Positions 7,302-14,752 of a stretch of DNA of 64,000 nucleotides are shown here, piece by piece. Origin of the DNA: CAWCFV01 sp963794995. Lineage in GTDB: Bacteria > Actinomycetota > Actinomycetes > JACCUZ01. The notes beneath the pieces are model-generated. The model worked only from the letters and a program-made list of their open reading frames with translations, had not been told where the DNA came from and made no database searches. The stretch lies in the NCBI GenBank assembly GCA_963794995.1, contig CAWCFV010000002.1, positions 434,001 through 498,000 on the forward strand, given 5' to 3'. How positions within the stretch are numbered: position 1 is the stretch's first letter; every line of letters starts with the position of its first letter. The position numbers were made by a program, and so were the translations under genes.

Positions 7302-8528
7302 TCAGCCGATCAGGTCGAAGATCTTGAAGATGGGCATGTACAGAGCGATGATCATCGACCCGACGATGCCGCCCAGGACCGCGATCATGAGCGGCTCGAT
7401 CAGCGCGGTGAGGGACTCGGTGGTCGCCTCGACGTCCTGGTCGTAGAACTCCGCGATCTTGTGCAGCATCGTGTCCAGGGCTCCGGTGTCCTCGCCGACC
7501 GAGAGCATCTGCACGACCATGGCCGGGAAGACCGGGTGGTTCGCCAGCGGGCCGGCCAGCGACTCGCCGTTGCGCACACTCTCCTGGACGTCGCGGATGG
7601 CCCGCGCCAGCACCACGTTGCCGGTGGTGTCGGAGACGATCTCGAGGCTCTGCAGGATCGGGACGCCCGAGTGCATCATCGTGCCGAGGTTGCGGGCGAA
7701 GCGCGCCAGCGCGATCTTCTGGAACAGCGGGCCGAACACCGGCATCTTCAGCTTGATCGGGTCGACGACGTTGCGCACCTCGTCGCGGCGCTTGACCTTG
7801 CCCCAGACGACGAACCCCACGACGCCGAGCACGAGCAGGAAGGGGCCGCCCACCTTGAGGAAGTTCGACAGCGTCACGAGCATCCGGGTGGGGGCGGGCA
7901 GCTGGCCGCCGAGCCCGTCGAACAGGCCGGCGAAGGTCGGGACGATGAACAGCAGCATGCCGACCACGGACAGGATGGCCATCACGAACACCACGACCGG
8001 GTAGGTCATGGCGGCCTTGACCTTGCCGCGAAGCTTGACCTCGGCCTCGTAGTTCTCCGCGATCTGCAGCAGCACCGAGTCGAGGAACCCGCCGACCTCG
8101 CCCGCCCGGCACATGTTGACCATGAGGGGCGGGAACGCGGCCGGGTGCTTGGCCAGCGAGGTGGACAGCGCCACACCGGTCTCGACGTCCTTGGCGACCT
8201 CACCGAGGATGCGGGCCAGCTCCGTGTTGTCGGTCTGCTCGGACAGGATCGTCAGGGCGCGGAGCATGGACAGGCCGGAGTTGATCATCGTCGCGAACTG
8301 CCGCGACATGACCGCGAGGTCCTTGAGCTTGACCTTCTTCCCGAAGCCCGGGATGGAGAGCTCGGTCTTCATGCCGGACTTGTGCTTGCTGATGCTGATG
8401 GGGGCGTACCCCATCTGCTTCAGCTTCGCCGCAACGGTCGCCTCGGAGTCCGCGTCGAGCTTGCCCGAGACCACCTTGCCGGACCGGTCACGGACCGAGT
8501 ACTGGTACGTCAGCGTCGCTGCTGCCAT
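7302..8528 (-). CDS. pilC: PilC, inner-membrane platform protein of the type IV pilus
   Basis: 408 aa with two GspF/PilC (T2SSF) domains, about residues 70-195 and 275-398. Each carries the cytoplasmic helical bundle motif (RQFATMINSGLSMLRAL; FARNLGTMMHSGVPILQSL), and three strong hydrophobic helices lie near residues 170-195, 220-245 and 375-400. PilC is the platform that PilB and PilT turn on while adding or removing pilin. The ATG at 8528 (MAAATLTYQYSVRDRSGK) matches the usual family start and has a GAGAGG site. It follows pilT by 11 bases and should be co-transcribed with it. Confidence 0.95.
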   Translation of the reverse strand: MAAATLTYQYSVRDRSGKVVSGKLDADSEATVAAKLKQMGYAPISISKHKSGMKTELSIPGFGKKVKLKDLAVMSRQFATMINSGLSMLRALTILSEQTDNTELARILGEVAKDVETGVALSTSLAKHPAAFPPLMVNMCRAGEVGGFLDSVLLQIAENYEAEVKLRGKVKAAMTYPVVVFVMAILSVVGMLLFIVPTFAGLFDGLGGQLPAPTRMLVTLSNFLKVGGPFLLVLGVVGFVVWGKVKRRDEVRNVVDPIKLKMPVFGPLFQKIALARFARNLGTMMHSGVPILQSLEIVSDTTGNVVLARAIRDVQESVRNGESLAGPLANHPVFPAMVVQMLSVGEDTGALDTMLHKIAEFYDQDVEATTESLTALIEPLMIAVLGGIVGSMIIALYMPIFKIFDLIG

Positions 8529-8539
8529 CGGAATGCCTC

Positions 8540-10141
8540 TCAGCCTCGGCCTGCGAGCCGGTTGAAGTCCTCGATGTGGTGGCACTTCTCCAGGCCGGTC
8601 TCGTAGGTGATCCGGCCCTTCATCACCAGGTCAGCGAGGTGCTGGTCCATGGTGTGCATCCCGTGCTTGGCTCCCGCCTGCATCGCCGAGTAGATCTGGT
8701 GCGTCTTGCCCTCGCGGATCAGGTTCCGGATGGCCGGCGTCGCGACCAGGACCTCGGTCGCCACCGCCCGGCCGACCCCGTCACTCGTCTTCGCGAGGGT
8801 CTGGCACACCACGCCCTGCAGCGAGCCGGCCAGCTGGACTCGGACCTGCTGCTGCTGGTTGGTGGGGAAGACGTCGATGATGCGGTCGATCGTCTGCGCC
8901 GCGTCCTGCGTGTGCAGGGTCGCGAAGACCAGGTGACCTGTCTCGGCGGCGGTCAGGGCCACCGAGATGGTCTCCAGGTCGCGCATCTCGCCGACCAGGA
9001 TGATGTCGGGGTCCTGCCGCAGCACATGCTTGAGCGCGTTCTGGAAGGACCAGGTGTCCTCGCCGACCTCACGCTGGTTGACGATGCACTTCTGGTGCCG
9101 GTGGAGGAACTCGATCGGGTCCTCGACGGTCATGATGTGCTCGGCCCGGGTGCGGTTGGCCAGGTCGATGAGCGCGGCGAGGGTGGTCGACTTCCCGGAG
9201 CCGGTCGGTCCGGTGACGAGCACGAAGCCGCGCGGGAGCGAGGCGAAGTTCGAGACCGACGGCGGGACACCGAGGTCCTCGAGCTTCTTGATCTCGAACG
9301 GGATGATGCGGAAGGCCGCGCCGATCGCGTCCCGCTGGCGGTACATGTTGACGCGGAAGCGGGCCCGCCCGGGGACGCTGTAGGCGAAGTCGAGCTCGAG
9401 GTTCTCCTCGAACTTCTCCCGCTGCTTCTGGGTCAGCGCCGCGTAGAGCACCCGCTGGATGACGGGCGGGGTGAGGACCGGCTGCTCCTCCATCTGCACC
9501 AGCTCGCCGCGGGCGCGGATGGCGGGCCTGGCGCCCGAGGTCAGGTGCAGGTCCGAGGCGCCGGTGTCCAGCACGTGCATCAGCAGGTCGTTGAGGTTCA
9601 CCTGCTCGTCGTCGTCGGGCGCCTCGGTGGAGACCCGCTGGTAGGCGGAGTCCTCGGCCTCGGAGGCGGCCACCAGCACCGAGGTGTCCCCCACCACCGG
9701 CACGACGTCGACCTCGAAGCCGGCGTCGGCAGGCAGGTGGGCCGGCTCGGCTGGCACGACCTGCTCCGGCACGTACGCCGTGACAGGGGCGACCGGCTCG
9801 GGGACCGCGGCCACCGGCGCCATCTCGTAGGTCTGGGTCGGCGGCAGGGGCTGGGGCGCGTCCAGCTCGTAGGGGGGAGCAACGGCGACGGCCGGGACCG
9901 GGGCTGCGGGCTCGAGGCCGTAGCCGCCCAGCGGGTCGAGCGAGGCCACGGGGGCTGAAGGCTCCACCGGGATCCCCGGCGCCGCGGGCAGCCCGGAGCC
10001 CTCCGGGCCGGTCTCGGTGACGAAGGAGTAGGTCCAGCCGGACCCCTGCTCGTCGGTCTCGGCCGGTGCAACGGGCGGCACCGGCGCCGCCGCGAAGCCA
10101 CCTGGCTCGCTGGGCACCGGCTGGTATCCGGACGTCTCCAC
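8540..10141 (-). CDS. pilT: PilT retraction ATPase with N-terminal Pro/Ala-rich extension
   Basis: 533 aa. Residues from about 180 onward are a complete PilT: GASDLHLTSG N2D motif, Walker A GPTGSGKST (about 305-313), Asp box, Walker B ILVGEMRD and the His box HLVFATLHT. PilT hydrolyses ATP to depolymerise pili. The first 180 residues are Pro/Ala/Glu/Val-rich and probably disordered, unlike the roughly 350-aa standard PilT. The GTG at 10141 is chosen because an upstream in-frame ATG would lie before the promoter and because AGAGGGG precedes it. First gene of the pilT-pilC unit. Confidence 0.92.
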   Translation of the reverse strand: METSGYQPVPSEPGGFAAAPVPPVAPAETDEQGSGWTYSFVTETGPEGSGLPAAPGIPVEPSAPVASLDPLGGYGLEPAAPVPAVAVAPPYELDAPQPLPPTQTYEMAPVAAVPEPVAPVTAYVPEQVVPAEPAHLPADAGFEVDVVPVVGDTSVLVAASEAEDSAYQRVSTEAPDDDEQVNLNDLLMHVLDTGASDLHLTSGARPAIRARGELVQMEEQPVLTPPVIQRVLYAALTQKQREKFEENLELDFAYSVPGRARFRVNMYRQRDAIGAAFRIIPFEIKKLEDLGVPPSVSNFASLPRGFVLVTGPTGSGKSTTLAALIDLANRTRAEHIMTVEDPIEFLHRHQKCIVNQREVGEDTWSFQNALKHVLRQDPDIILVGEMRDLETISVALTAAETGHLVFATLHTQDAAQTIDRIIDVFPTNQQQQVRVQLAGSLQGVVCQTLAKTSDGVGRAVATEVLVATPAIRNLIREGKTHQIYSAMQAGAKHGMHTMDQHLADLVMKGRITYETGLEKCHHIEDFNRLAGRG

Positions 10142-10199
10142 CTGAGGACCCCTCTCGAAGGTCGTGCCGCGGACCGCGACACAGTTGTCTCGCGGAAGG

Positions 10200-10226
10200 A
10201 TCGGCCGGTCCGGCCCTGCCCTTGAG
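10200..10226 (-). promoter_or_regulatory. sigma-28-like promoter of pilT-pilC
   Basis: Minus strand CTCAAG, 17-base spacer counted from CTCA, then GCCGAT, with CCGGACC just before the -10. It lies 59 bases from the GTG of pilT and within the reading frame of any longer pilT start, which argues for the shorter protein. Confidence 0.75.
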
Positions 10227-10262
10227 TTCGGCGGGGGCCGCGGACGCGGCATTGCCATGTCT

Positions 10263-11927
10263 TTAGACGACGACGCGCAGGATCTCGTCCATCGAGGTGG
10301 TGCCGGCGAGCACCTTGGCCAGCCCGTCCTCGCGCAGCGTCTTCATCCCCTGCTCGCGCGCCACGTTCTCGATGACGGTCGCCGAGGCCTTCTCGACGGC
10401 GAGCCGCTCGATCTCCTCGCTGACCACCATCACCTCGTGCAGGGCCAGCCGGCCCTTGTAGCCGGTCTTGGCGCACACCGAGCAGCCGACGGGCCGGAAC
10501 AGCTCCGGCAGCGGCGCGCCGTCGTCCCACGGGAAGCGGTTGGCCACCAGCGACTCGGCCGTCGGGGTGTAGGCCTCCTTGCACTTCGAGCAGAGGCGGC
10601 GGGCCAGCCGCTGGGCCAGCACCGCGTCGAGCGCCGAGCCGACGAGGAAGGGCTCCACCCCCATCTCGGTGAGGCGGCTGACCGCGGACGGGGCGTCGTT
10701 GGTGTGCAGCGTCGAGAGCACGAGGTGACCGGTCAGGGCGGCCTCGACCGCGATCTGACCGGTCTCGTGGTCGCGGATCTCACCGATGAGGACGATGTCG
10801 GGGTCCGAGCGCAGGATCGACCGGAGCGCGGAGGCGAAGGTGAGCCCGGCCTTGTTGTTCGTCTGGACCTGGTTGATCCCGGGCAGCCGGTACTCGACCG
10901 GGTCCTCCACGGTGATGACGTTGACCTCGGGCCGGCTGACGATGTTCAGCGTGGCGTAGAGCGTGGTCGACTTGCCGGACCCGGTCGGGCCCGTGACGAG
11001 GATCATCCCGTAGGGCTTGGTGAAGCTGCGCGAGTAGCGCTCGAAGTTGCTCTCCGAGAACCCGAGGTCGGTGAGGTCCAGCCGCGCGGTGGAGTTGTCC
11101 AGGATCCGCATGACGACCTTCTCGCCCCACACCGTGGGCAGGGTCGCGACCCGCAGGTCGACCTTCTTGCCGTGGGCGTTGACCGAGAGCCGTCCGTCCT
11201 GCGGGATGCGGCGTTCGGCGATGTTGATGTCCGCCATGATCTTGAGCCGGCTGATCACACCGGACTGGATCGCCTTGGGCGAGCGCATGATCTCGTGCAG
11301 GACGCCGTCGATGCGGAAGCGGACCCGCAGGTCGGTCTCGGTGGGCTCGAGGTGGATGTCCGACGCCCGGTCCTGGATGGCCTGGGTGATGAGCAGGTTG
11401 ACGTACTTGACGATCGGCGCGTCCTCGACGATCTCCTTGACCTTGCTGAGGTCGTCCTCCTCCTCACCCTGGTCGAGGAAGCTGGTGAGGTCGTCCAGGT
11501 CGGAGTCGGCCCGGTAGTAGCGGTCGATGGCAGCGGCCAGGTCGGCGCGGGTGGCCACGACCGGCTTCACGTCCAGGCCGGTCAGCGAGCGGATGTCGTC
11601 GATCGCGAAGACGTTCGCCGGGTCGGCCATGGCGACCAGCAGCCGACCCTCCTCGAACCCGATGGGCATCGCGGAGTGGCGCCGGCAGACGGGCCCGGGC
11701 ACCCGGCCGACGGCCGAGCCGTCGACGGCGAACTCGGACAGGTCGACGAAGCGCAGGCCGATCTGGGTCGCCAGCGCCGAGACGAGCTGGGACTCGGTGA
11801 GGACGCCCTGCTCGATGAGCACCCGGCCCAGGGCACGACCGGCGCGCTCCTGCTCCTCGTAGGCGGCCTCGAGCTGGACGTCGTTGACCAGCCCGCCTTC
11901 GAGCAGGATGTCGCCCAGCTGCTTCAC
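10263..11927 (-). CDS. pilB: PilB extension ATPase with MshEN-like N-terminal domain
   Basis: 554 aa hexameric ATPase that drives pilus polymerisation. The N-terminus has two tandem LGxxLxxxGxxxxxQL-type repeats (LGDILLEGGLVNDVQL and LGRVLIEQGVLTESQL, residues 4-55), the MshEN signature that binds c-di-GMP in related GspE/PilB ATPases. The core has Walker A GPTGSGKST (about 310-318), Walker B IVLIGEIRD and the His box HLVLSTLHT. Two CxxC pairs (RLCSKC about 445, GCSVC about 480) form the zinc site. The roughly 60-base gap before it carries its own promoter, and there is no gene in between. Confidence 0.95.
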   Translation of the reverse strand: MKQLGDILLEGGLVNDVQLEAAYEEQERAGRALGRVLIEQGVLTESQLVSALATQIGLRFVDLSEFAVDGSAVGRVPGPVCRRHSAMPIGFEEGRLLVAMADPANVFAIDDIRSLTGLDVKPVVATRADLAAAIDRYYRADSDLDDLTSFLDQGEEEDDLSKVKEIVEDAPIVKYVNLLITQAIQDRASDIHLEPTETDLRVRFRIDGVLHEIMRSPKAIQSGVISRLKIMADINIAERRIPQDGRLSVNAHGKKVDLRVATLPTVWGEKVVMRILDNSTARLDLTDLGFSESNFERYSRSFTKPYGMILVTGPTGSGKSTTLYATLNIVSRPEVNVITVEDPVEYRLPGINQVQTNNKAGLTFASALRSILRSDPDIVLIGEIRDHETGQIAVEAALTGHLVLSTLHTNDAPSAVSRLTEMGVEPFLVGSALDAVLAQRLARRLCSKCKEAYTPTAESLVANRFPWDDGAPLPELFRPVGCSVCAKTGYKGRLALHEVMVVSEEIERLAVEKASATVIENVAREQGMKTLREDGLAKVLAGTTSMDEILRVVV

Positions 11928-11966
11928 GCGCCGTCCTTTCCGTGCACCTCGGGTGTTCCCCAGACC

Positions 11967-11993
11967 ATCGGGTCCGGAGGGGGATTCCTGAAG
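11967..11993 (-). promoter_or_regulatory. sigma-28-like promoter of pilB
   Basis: Minus strand TTCAGG, 16-base spacer counted from TTCA, then CCCGAT; CCGGAC overlaps the spacer end. This is the most divergent of the six elements. The -10 lies 40 bases before the pilB ATG. Confidence 0.58.
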
Positions 11994-12017
11994 CGGGCCG
12001 ACAGGTCCCGCGGCGGC

Positions 12018-12191
12018 TCACCAGTGGGCGAGCAGGGCGGCGACCTGGCCCATCGCCCGGGCGAGCGAGGAGTCCGCGGGCAGGACCTCCTCGTGACCGC
12101 CCGCGACCACGACGGTGACCCGCACCGGCGGGTCGGGCCGGAGGTGGCGACCGCGGCCGACGAGCAGCGCGAGCCCGCGCAGTCCGTTCAC
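12018..12191 (-). CDS. Small hypothetical protein (57 aa) of the Ras-like GTPase unit
   Basis: A 57-codon frame starting GTG (VNGLRGLALLVGRGRHL...) three bases after the stop of the GTPase gene and ending GQVAALLAHW. I do not recognise a family. It has a possible CAGGGTG ribosome site inside the end of the GTPase gene. Support comes from its tight spacing in the unit and from filling otherwise empty space before the pilB promoter. It is short, so it could be a non-coding tail of the operon. Confidence 0.5.
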   Translation of the reverse strand: MNGLRGLALLVGRGRHLRPDPPVRVTVVVAGGHEEVLPADSSLARAMGQVAALLAHW

Positions 12192-12194
12192 GGG

Positions 12195-12770
12195 CTACAC
12201 CCTGACGGCCTCGGCCTCGACCTCGTCGAGCACCGCGTAGAGCAGGGCCAGCAGGACGTTCTTCACCGACTCCTTGTCGGTGGCGTCGCAGGTGAGCACC
12301 GCGACGTCCGCCGGGACGTCGAGGCGGTCCCGGACGCTCTCCAGCAGGGCGTGGTCGTCGGCCGCGGCGCGGTTGAGCGCCACGACGTACGGCACCCGGG
12401 CCATGGTCCGGAAGACGTCCAGGATGCCGGCTGCCTCCGCCACGGAGTCCTCGCGCTCGGCGTCGACGAGCAGCAGGTAGCCGATCATCCCCTCGCCGAG
12501 GATCTCCCACATGAAGTCGAACCGGTCCTGCCCGGGCGTGCCGAACAGGTAGAGGACCAGGTCGCGGTCGATGGTGATCCGACCGAAGTCCATCGCCACC
12601 GTCGTCTCGGCCTTGCGCTTGCGCGTCGAGTCGGTCACGCTGCGCTCGGTCGAGAGCACCGTGATCTCGCTGATGGTGCGGATCAGCGTGGTCTTGCCGG
12701 CGGCGAAGGGGCCGGTGACGACCACCTTGACCGCCTGGCCGCCGCGGCGGCGGGCACGTGCGGTGGCCAT
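12195..12770 (-). CDS. Small Ras-like (MglA-type) GTPase
   Basis: 191 aa. G1 loop VTGPFAAGKTTL (about residues 18-29), a switch region with VTDSTRKRKAETTVAMDFG, and G3 FGTPGQDRF. The NKxD motif is replaced by NRAA (VALNRAAADD), common in actinobacterial proteins of this kind. These GTPases act with roadblock/LC7 proteins; MglA/MglB in myxobacteria set cell polarity and type IV pilus activity. The ATG directly abuts the stop of the DUF4388 gene. Sharing a promoter type with the pilus genes suggests it controls pili; that link is inferred. Confidence 0.88.
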   Translation of the reverse strand: MATARARRRGGQAVKVVVTGPFAAGKTTLIRTISEITVLSTERSVTDSTRKRKAETTVAMDFGRITIDRDLVLYLFGTPGQDRFDFMWEILGEGMIGYLLLVDAEREDSVAEAAGILDVFRTMARVPYVVALNRAAADDHALLESVRDRLDVPADVAVLTCDATDKESVKNVLLALLYAVLDEVEAEAVRV

Positions 12771-14081
12771 CTAGAGTCCCCTCACACCAGCGATGAGCCG
12801 CAGCATCAGGCTGCGGTTGACGTTCGGGTCCCGCTCGATGACCGAGCCGGCCGGGTCGGGAGCGGTCACGGTGGCGCCGACGACGTCGCCGAGGGCCGCG
12901 GACGGCCCGGCCTGGACCGGCACCGGCCGGCCGGGCTGACCGGGCTGACCGGGCTGACCGGGCTGACCGGGCTGACCGGGCTGACCGGCGGCCTCGTCGA
13001 AGTCGGCCTGCCGCTTGGGCAGGAACGGCTCGGGGCGGGGCGGGACGACGTCCTGCGGGACGTGGGCCCCACCGAGCATCACCGGCCCGTCGGTCCCGGC
13101 CGAGGCTGTCGCGAGCGTGCGCTGCGCGCCCTCCGACCCGTCGGACACCTCGGCCGGTGCGACCTCGTGGACGGGCGCGTCGCCCTCGTCAGCGTTCTGG
13201 GCACCGGGCTCGTCGCCGGTGCGGCTCTCCGGGGCGTCCGCCGCGACGTCCTGGACGGGGACCTCCTGGACGGGGACCTCCTGGACGGGGACGAACGGCT
13301 GCCCCTCGAGCGGGGCGAGCATCGCCTGCCGGCGCACCACGACGGCGACGTGGTCCTCGGCGGGACCGTCCTGCGTGCCGGGGGCCGGCCGGACCTCGAG
13401 CAGGCCGCGCTGCACGAGCGCGGCGAGCGTCGAGACGACGGCGTACTGACCACTCCCGGTGAGGTCCACGAGCTCGGCGACGCTGCGACGGCCGTCGACC
13501 AGCGCGAGCAGGGCCCACTCCTCGCGGCTGACCTGCGGGTCGGCGGGCAGCACGACCGGCATCGCGAGGACGGCCTGCGGCGACGGCACGACCTGGGACA
13601 CCGCGTCCCAGCTCGCGCGGCGGGACTCGACGTCCTCCAGGACCGACTCGACGGACAGGGCGACGCCCACGTCGTCCGGGTCGCGCTCGTCCATGACGAA
13701 GGCGAAGTCGCCCTCGCGCCAGCGCAGCAGGTCGAAGACCGCGTCGACGGACTGGTCGGTCGCGGCCCGGCGGAGCAGGTCGCCGTCGACGGCCTGCTGC
13801 TCGAGCAGCGCACGGACGACCCCGATGCCGTCACCGTTGGTCGCCACCTCGACAGCGGCGGCGAGCGCGTCGTCGTCGACCGTGCCGCTGCCGACCAGGC
13901 GCCGGGCCAGCGGCTGGCGGGAGCTGTCCGCGGAGGCGCCGGTCACCTTGCCGCCGGCGAAGAAGACCACGCCGTCCGAGCCGTCCTGCGCCAGGTGCAG
14001 CCCACCGCTCTTCTTGGTGAAGCTGAGCAGCTGGAAGATGTCCGGCAGGCTGAACGCGTCGAGCGTGCCCTCGAGCTTCAT
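12771..14081 (-). CDS. DUF4388 (PatA N-terminal-like) protein with repeat linkers
   Basis: 436 aa. Residues 1-100 (MKLEGTLDAFSLPDIFQLLSFTKKSGGLHL...VFFAGGKVTGA) are a DUF4388 domain, often found in gliding and pilus regulators next to MglA-type GTPases. A winged-helix-like segment follows at about 235-285 (EEWALLALVDGRRSVAELVDLTG). The C-terminal third is low complexity, with EVPVQEVPVQ and GQPGQPGQP repeats encoded by DNA tandem repeats. The ATG at 14081 lies one base after the roadblock stop; upstream in-frame starts would overlap that gene. Likely a scaffold between the roadblock protein and the GTPase (inference). Confidence 0.8.
   Translation of the reverse strand: MKLEGTLDAFSLPDIFQLLSFTKKSGGLHLAQDGSDGVVFFAGGKVTGASADSSRQPLARRLVGSGTVDDDALAAAVEVATNGDGIGVVRALLEQQAVDGDLLRRAATDQSVDAVFDLLRWREGDFAFVMDERDPDDVGVALSVESVLEDVESRRASWDAVSQVVPSPQAVLAMPVVLPADPQVSREEWALLALVDGRRSVAELVDLTGSGQYAVVSTLAALVQRGLLEVRPAPGTQDGPAEDHVAVVVRRQAMLAPLEGQPFVPVQEVPVQEVPVQDVAADAPESRTGDEPGAQNADEGDAPVHEVAPAEVSDGSEGAQRTLATASAGTDGPVMLGGAHVPQDVVPPRPEPFLPKRQADFDEAAGQPGQPGQPGQPGQPGQPGRPVPVQAGPSAALGDVVGATVTAPDPAGSVIERDPNVNRSLMLRLIAGVRGL
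12931..12984. repeat. 9-bp tandem repeat inside the DUF4388 gene
   Basis: Six perfect copies of CCGGGCTGA (plus strand), encoding Gly-Gln-Pro repeats on the minus strand. Being a multiple of three, copy-number change would lengthen or shorten the linker without a frameshift. Confidence 0.95.
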
Positions 14082-14082
14082 C

Positions 14083-14613
14083 TCAGGTCCAGCTCGGCGA
14101 CTCGGCGGTCGGGCCCTCCGCCGGCGCCGCCACGACCTGCAGCGGCGCCGCGGGCTCGGCCGCCACGGTCTCGTAGGCGAGCTCGACGCGCAGTGCCGCA
14201 CCGACCGCCGCAGCGGCCCGGCGCACCTCGAAGAGCATCAGGCCGACCTTGGCGCCCTTGGCCGCGACGGCGACCAGCACCGCCTCGTCGTCGGCCGAGA
14301 CGAGGAAGACGGTGCCGTCCTCGCCCTCGACGTAGACCTGGGAGAGCTCGCCACGGCCGAGGCCTTCGGCAGCCCGCTCCCCGAGCGAGAGCAGCGCGGC
14401 GCTCATCGCGGCGACCCGGTCCTCGTCCATCCCGGCGGGCAGCGCGGAGGCCATGGCCAGCCCGTCGAAGGAGACGACGGACGCCGCCTCGACCTCCGGC
14501 ACCTGGCCCACCAGCTCGGCCAGGATGCGGTCCAGTCGCCCGGACCTGCTCAGGCCGTTCGCCGCGTGGCTGCCCGAGGTGTCCCCCGGACCCTGCCCGT
14601 ACGCTTCACTCAT
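14083..14613 (-). CDS. Roadblock/LC7 domain protein (MglB-like)
   Basis: 176 aa. A roadblock/LC7 fold occupies about residues 22-135: RLDRILAELVGQVPEVEAASVVSFDGLAMASALP..., then GELSQVYVEGEDGTVFLVSADDEAVLVAVAAKGAKVGLMLFEVRRAA. The tail is Pro/Ala-rich. Roadblock proteins act as activators or partners of small GTPases, and the GTPase lies two genes downstream. First gene of the unit, 60 bases after a sigma-28-like -10 box. Confidence 0.9.
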   Translation of the reverse strand: MSEAYGQGPGDTSGSHAANGLSRSGRLDRILAELVGQVPEVEAASVVSFDGLAMASALPAGMDEDRVAAMSAALLSLGERAAEGLGRGELSQVYVEGEDGTVFLVSADDEAVLVAVAAKGAKVGLMLFEVRRAAAAVGAALRVELAYETVAAEPAAPLQVVAAPAEGPTAESPSWT

Positions 14614-14672
14614 CGTCCACCTCGTGCCGCTGCCGTGGGCGTGCGTCCGCCCGGTTGCCCCGTCCCTGACCC

Positions 14673-14699
14673 ATCGGCGGGTCCGGCGGGATGCTTGAG
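14673..14699 (-). promoter_or_regulatory. sigma-28-like promoter of the roadblock-DUF4388-GTPase unit
   Basis: Minus strand CTCAAG, 17-base spacer counted from CTCA, then GCCGAT, with CCGGACC before the -10. This ties the GTPase module to the same regulon as the pilus motor and pilins. Confidence 0.74.
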
Positions 14700-14704
14700 C
14701 GGTG

Positions 14705-14729
14705 CCGGGGCCGGGTGGCCGGTCCCCGG
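14705..14729 (-). terminator. Possible terminator after aroE
   Basis: Inverted repeat CCGGGG-CCGG...CCGG-CCCCGG with a GTGG loop and one bulged base, 24 bases after the aroE stop and just before the pilus promoter. Confidence 0.5.
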
Positions 14730-14752
14730 TCGGCGCGTGCCGCGCAGGGGCG

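Noticed and set aside
12931..12984. Possible CRISPR-like array
   Set aside because: Units are 9 bp with no spacers and are in-frame inside a coding region.
10164..14669. A 1,501-codon open frame on the plus strand across pilB, the GTPase and the DUF4388 gene
   Set aside because: It is an antisense shadow of GC-rich coding sequence; composition is Arg/Gly/Asp-rich, has no domain, and the minus strand carries clear conserved genes.
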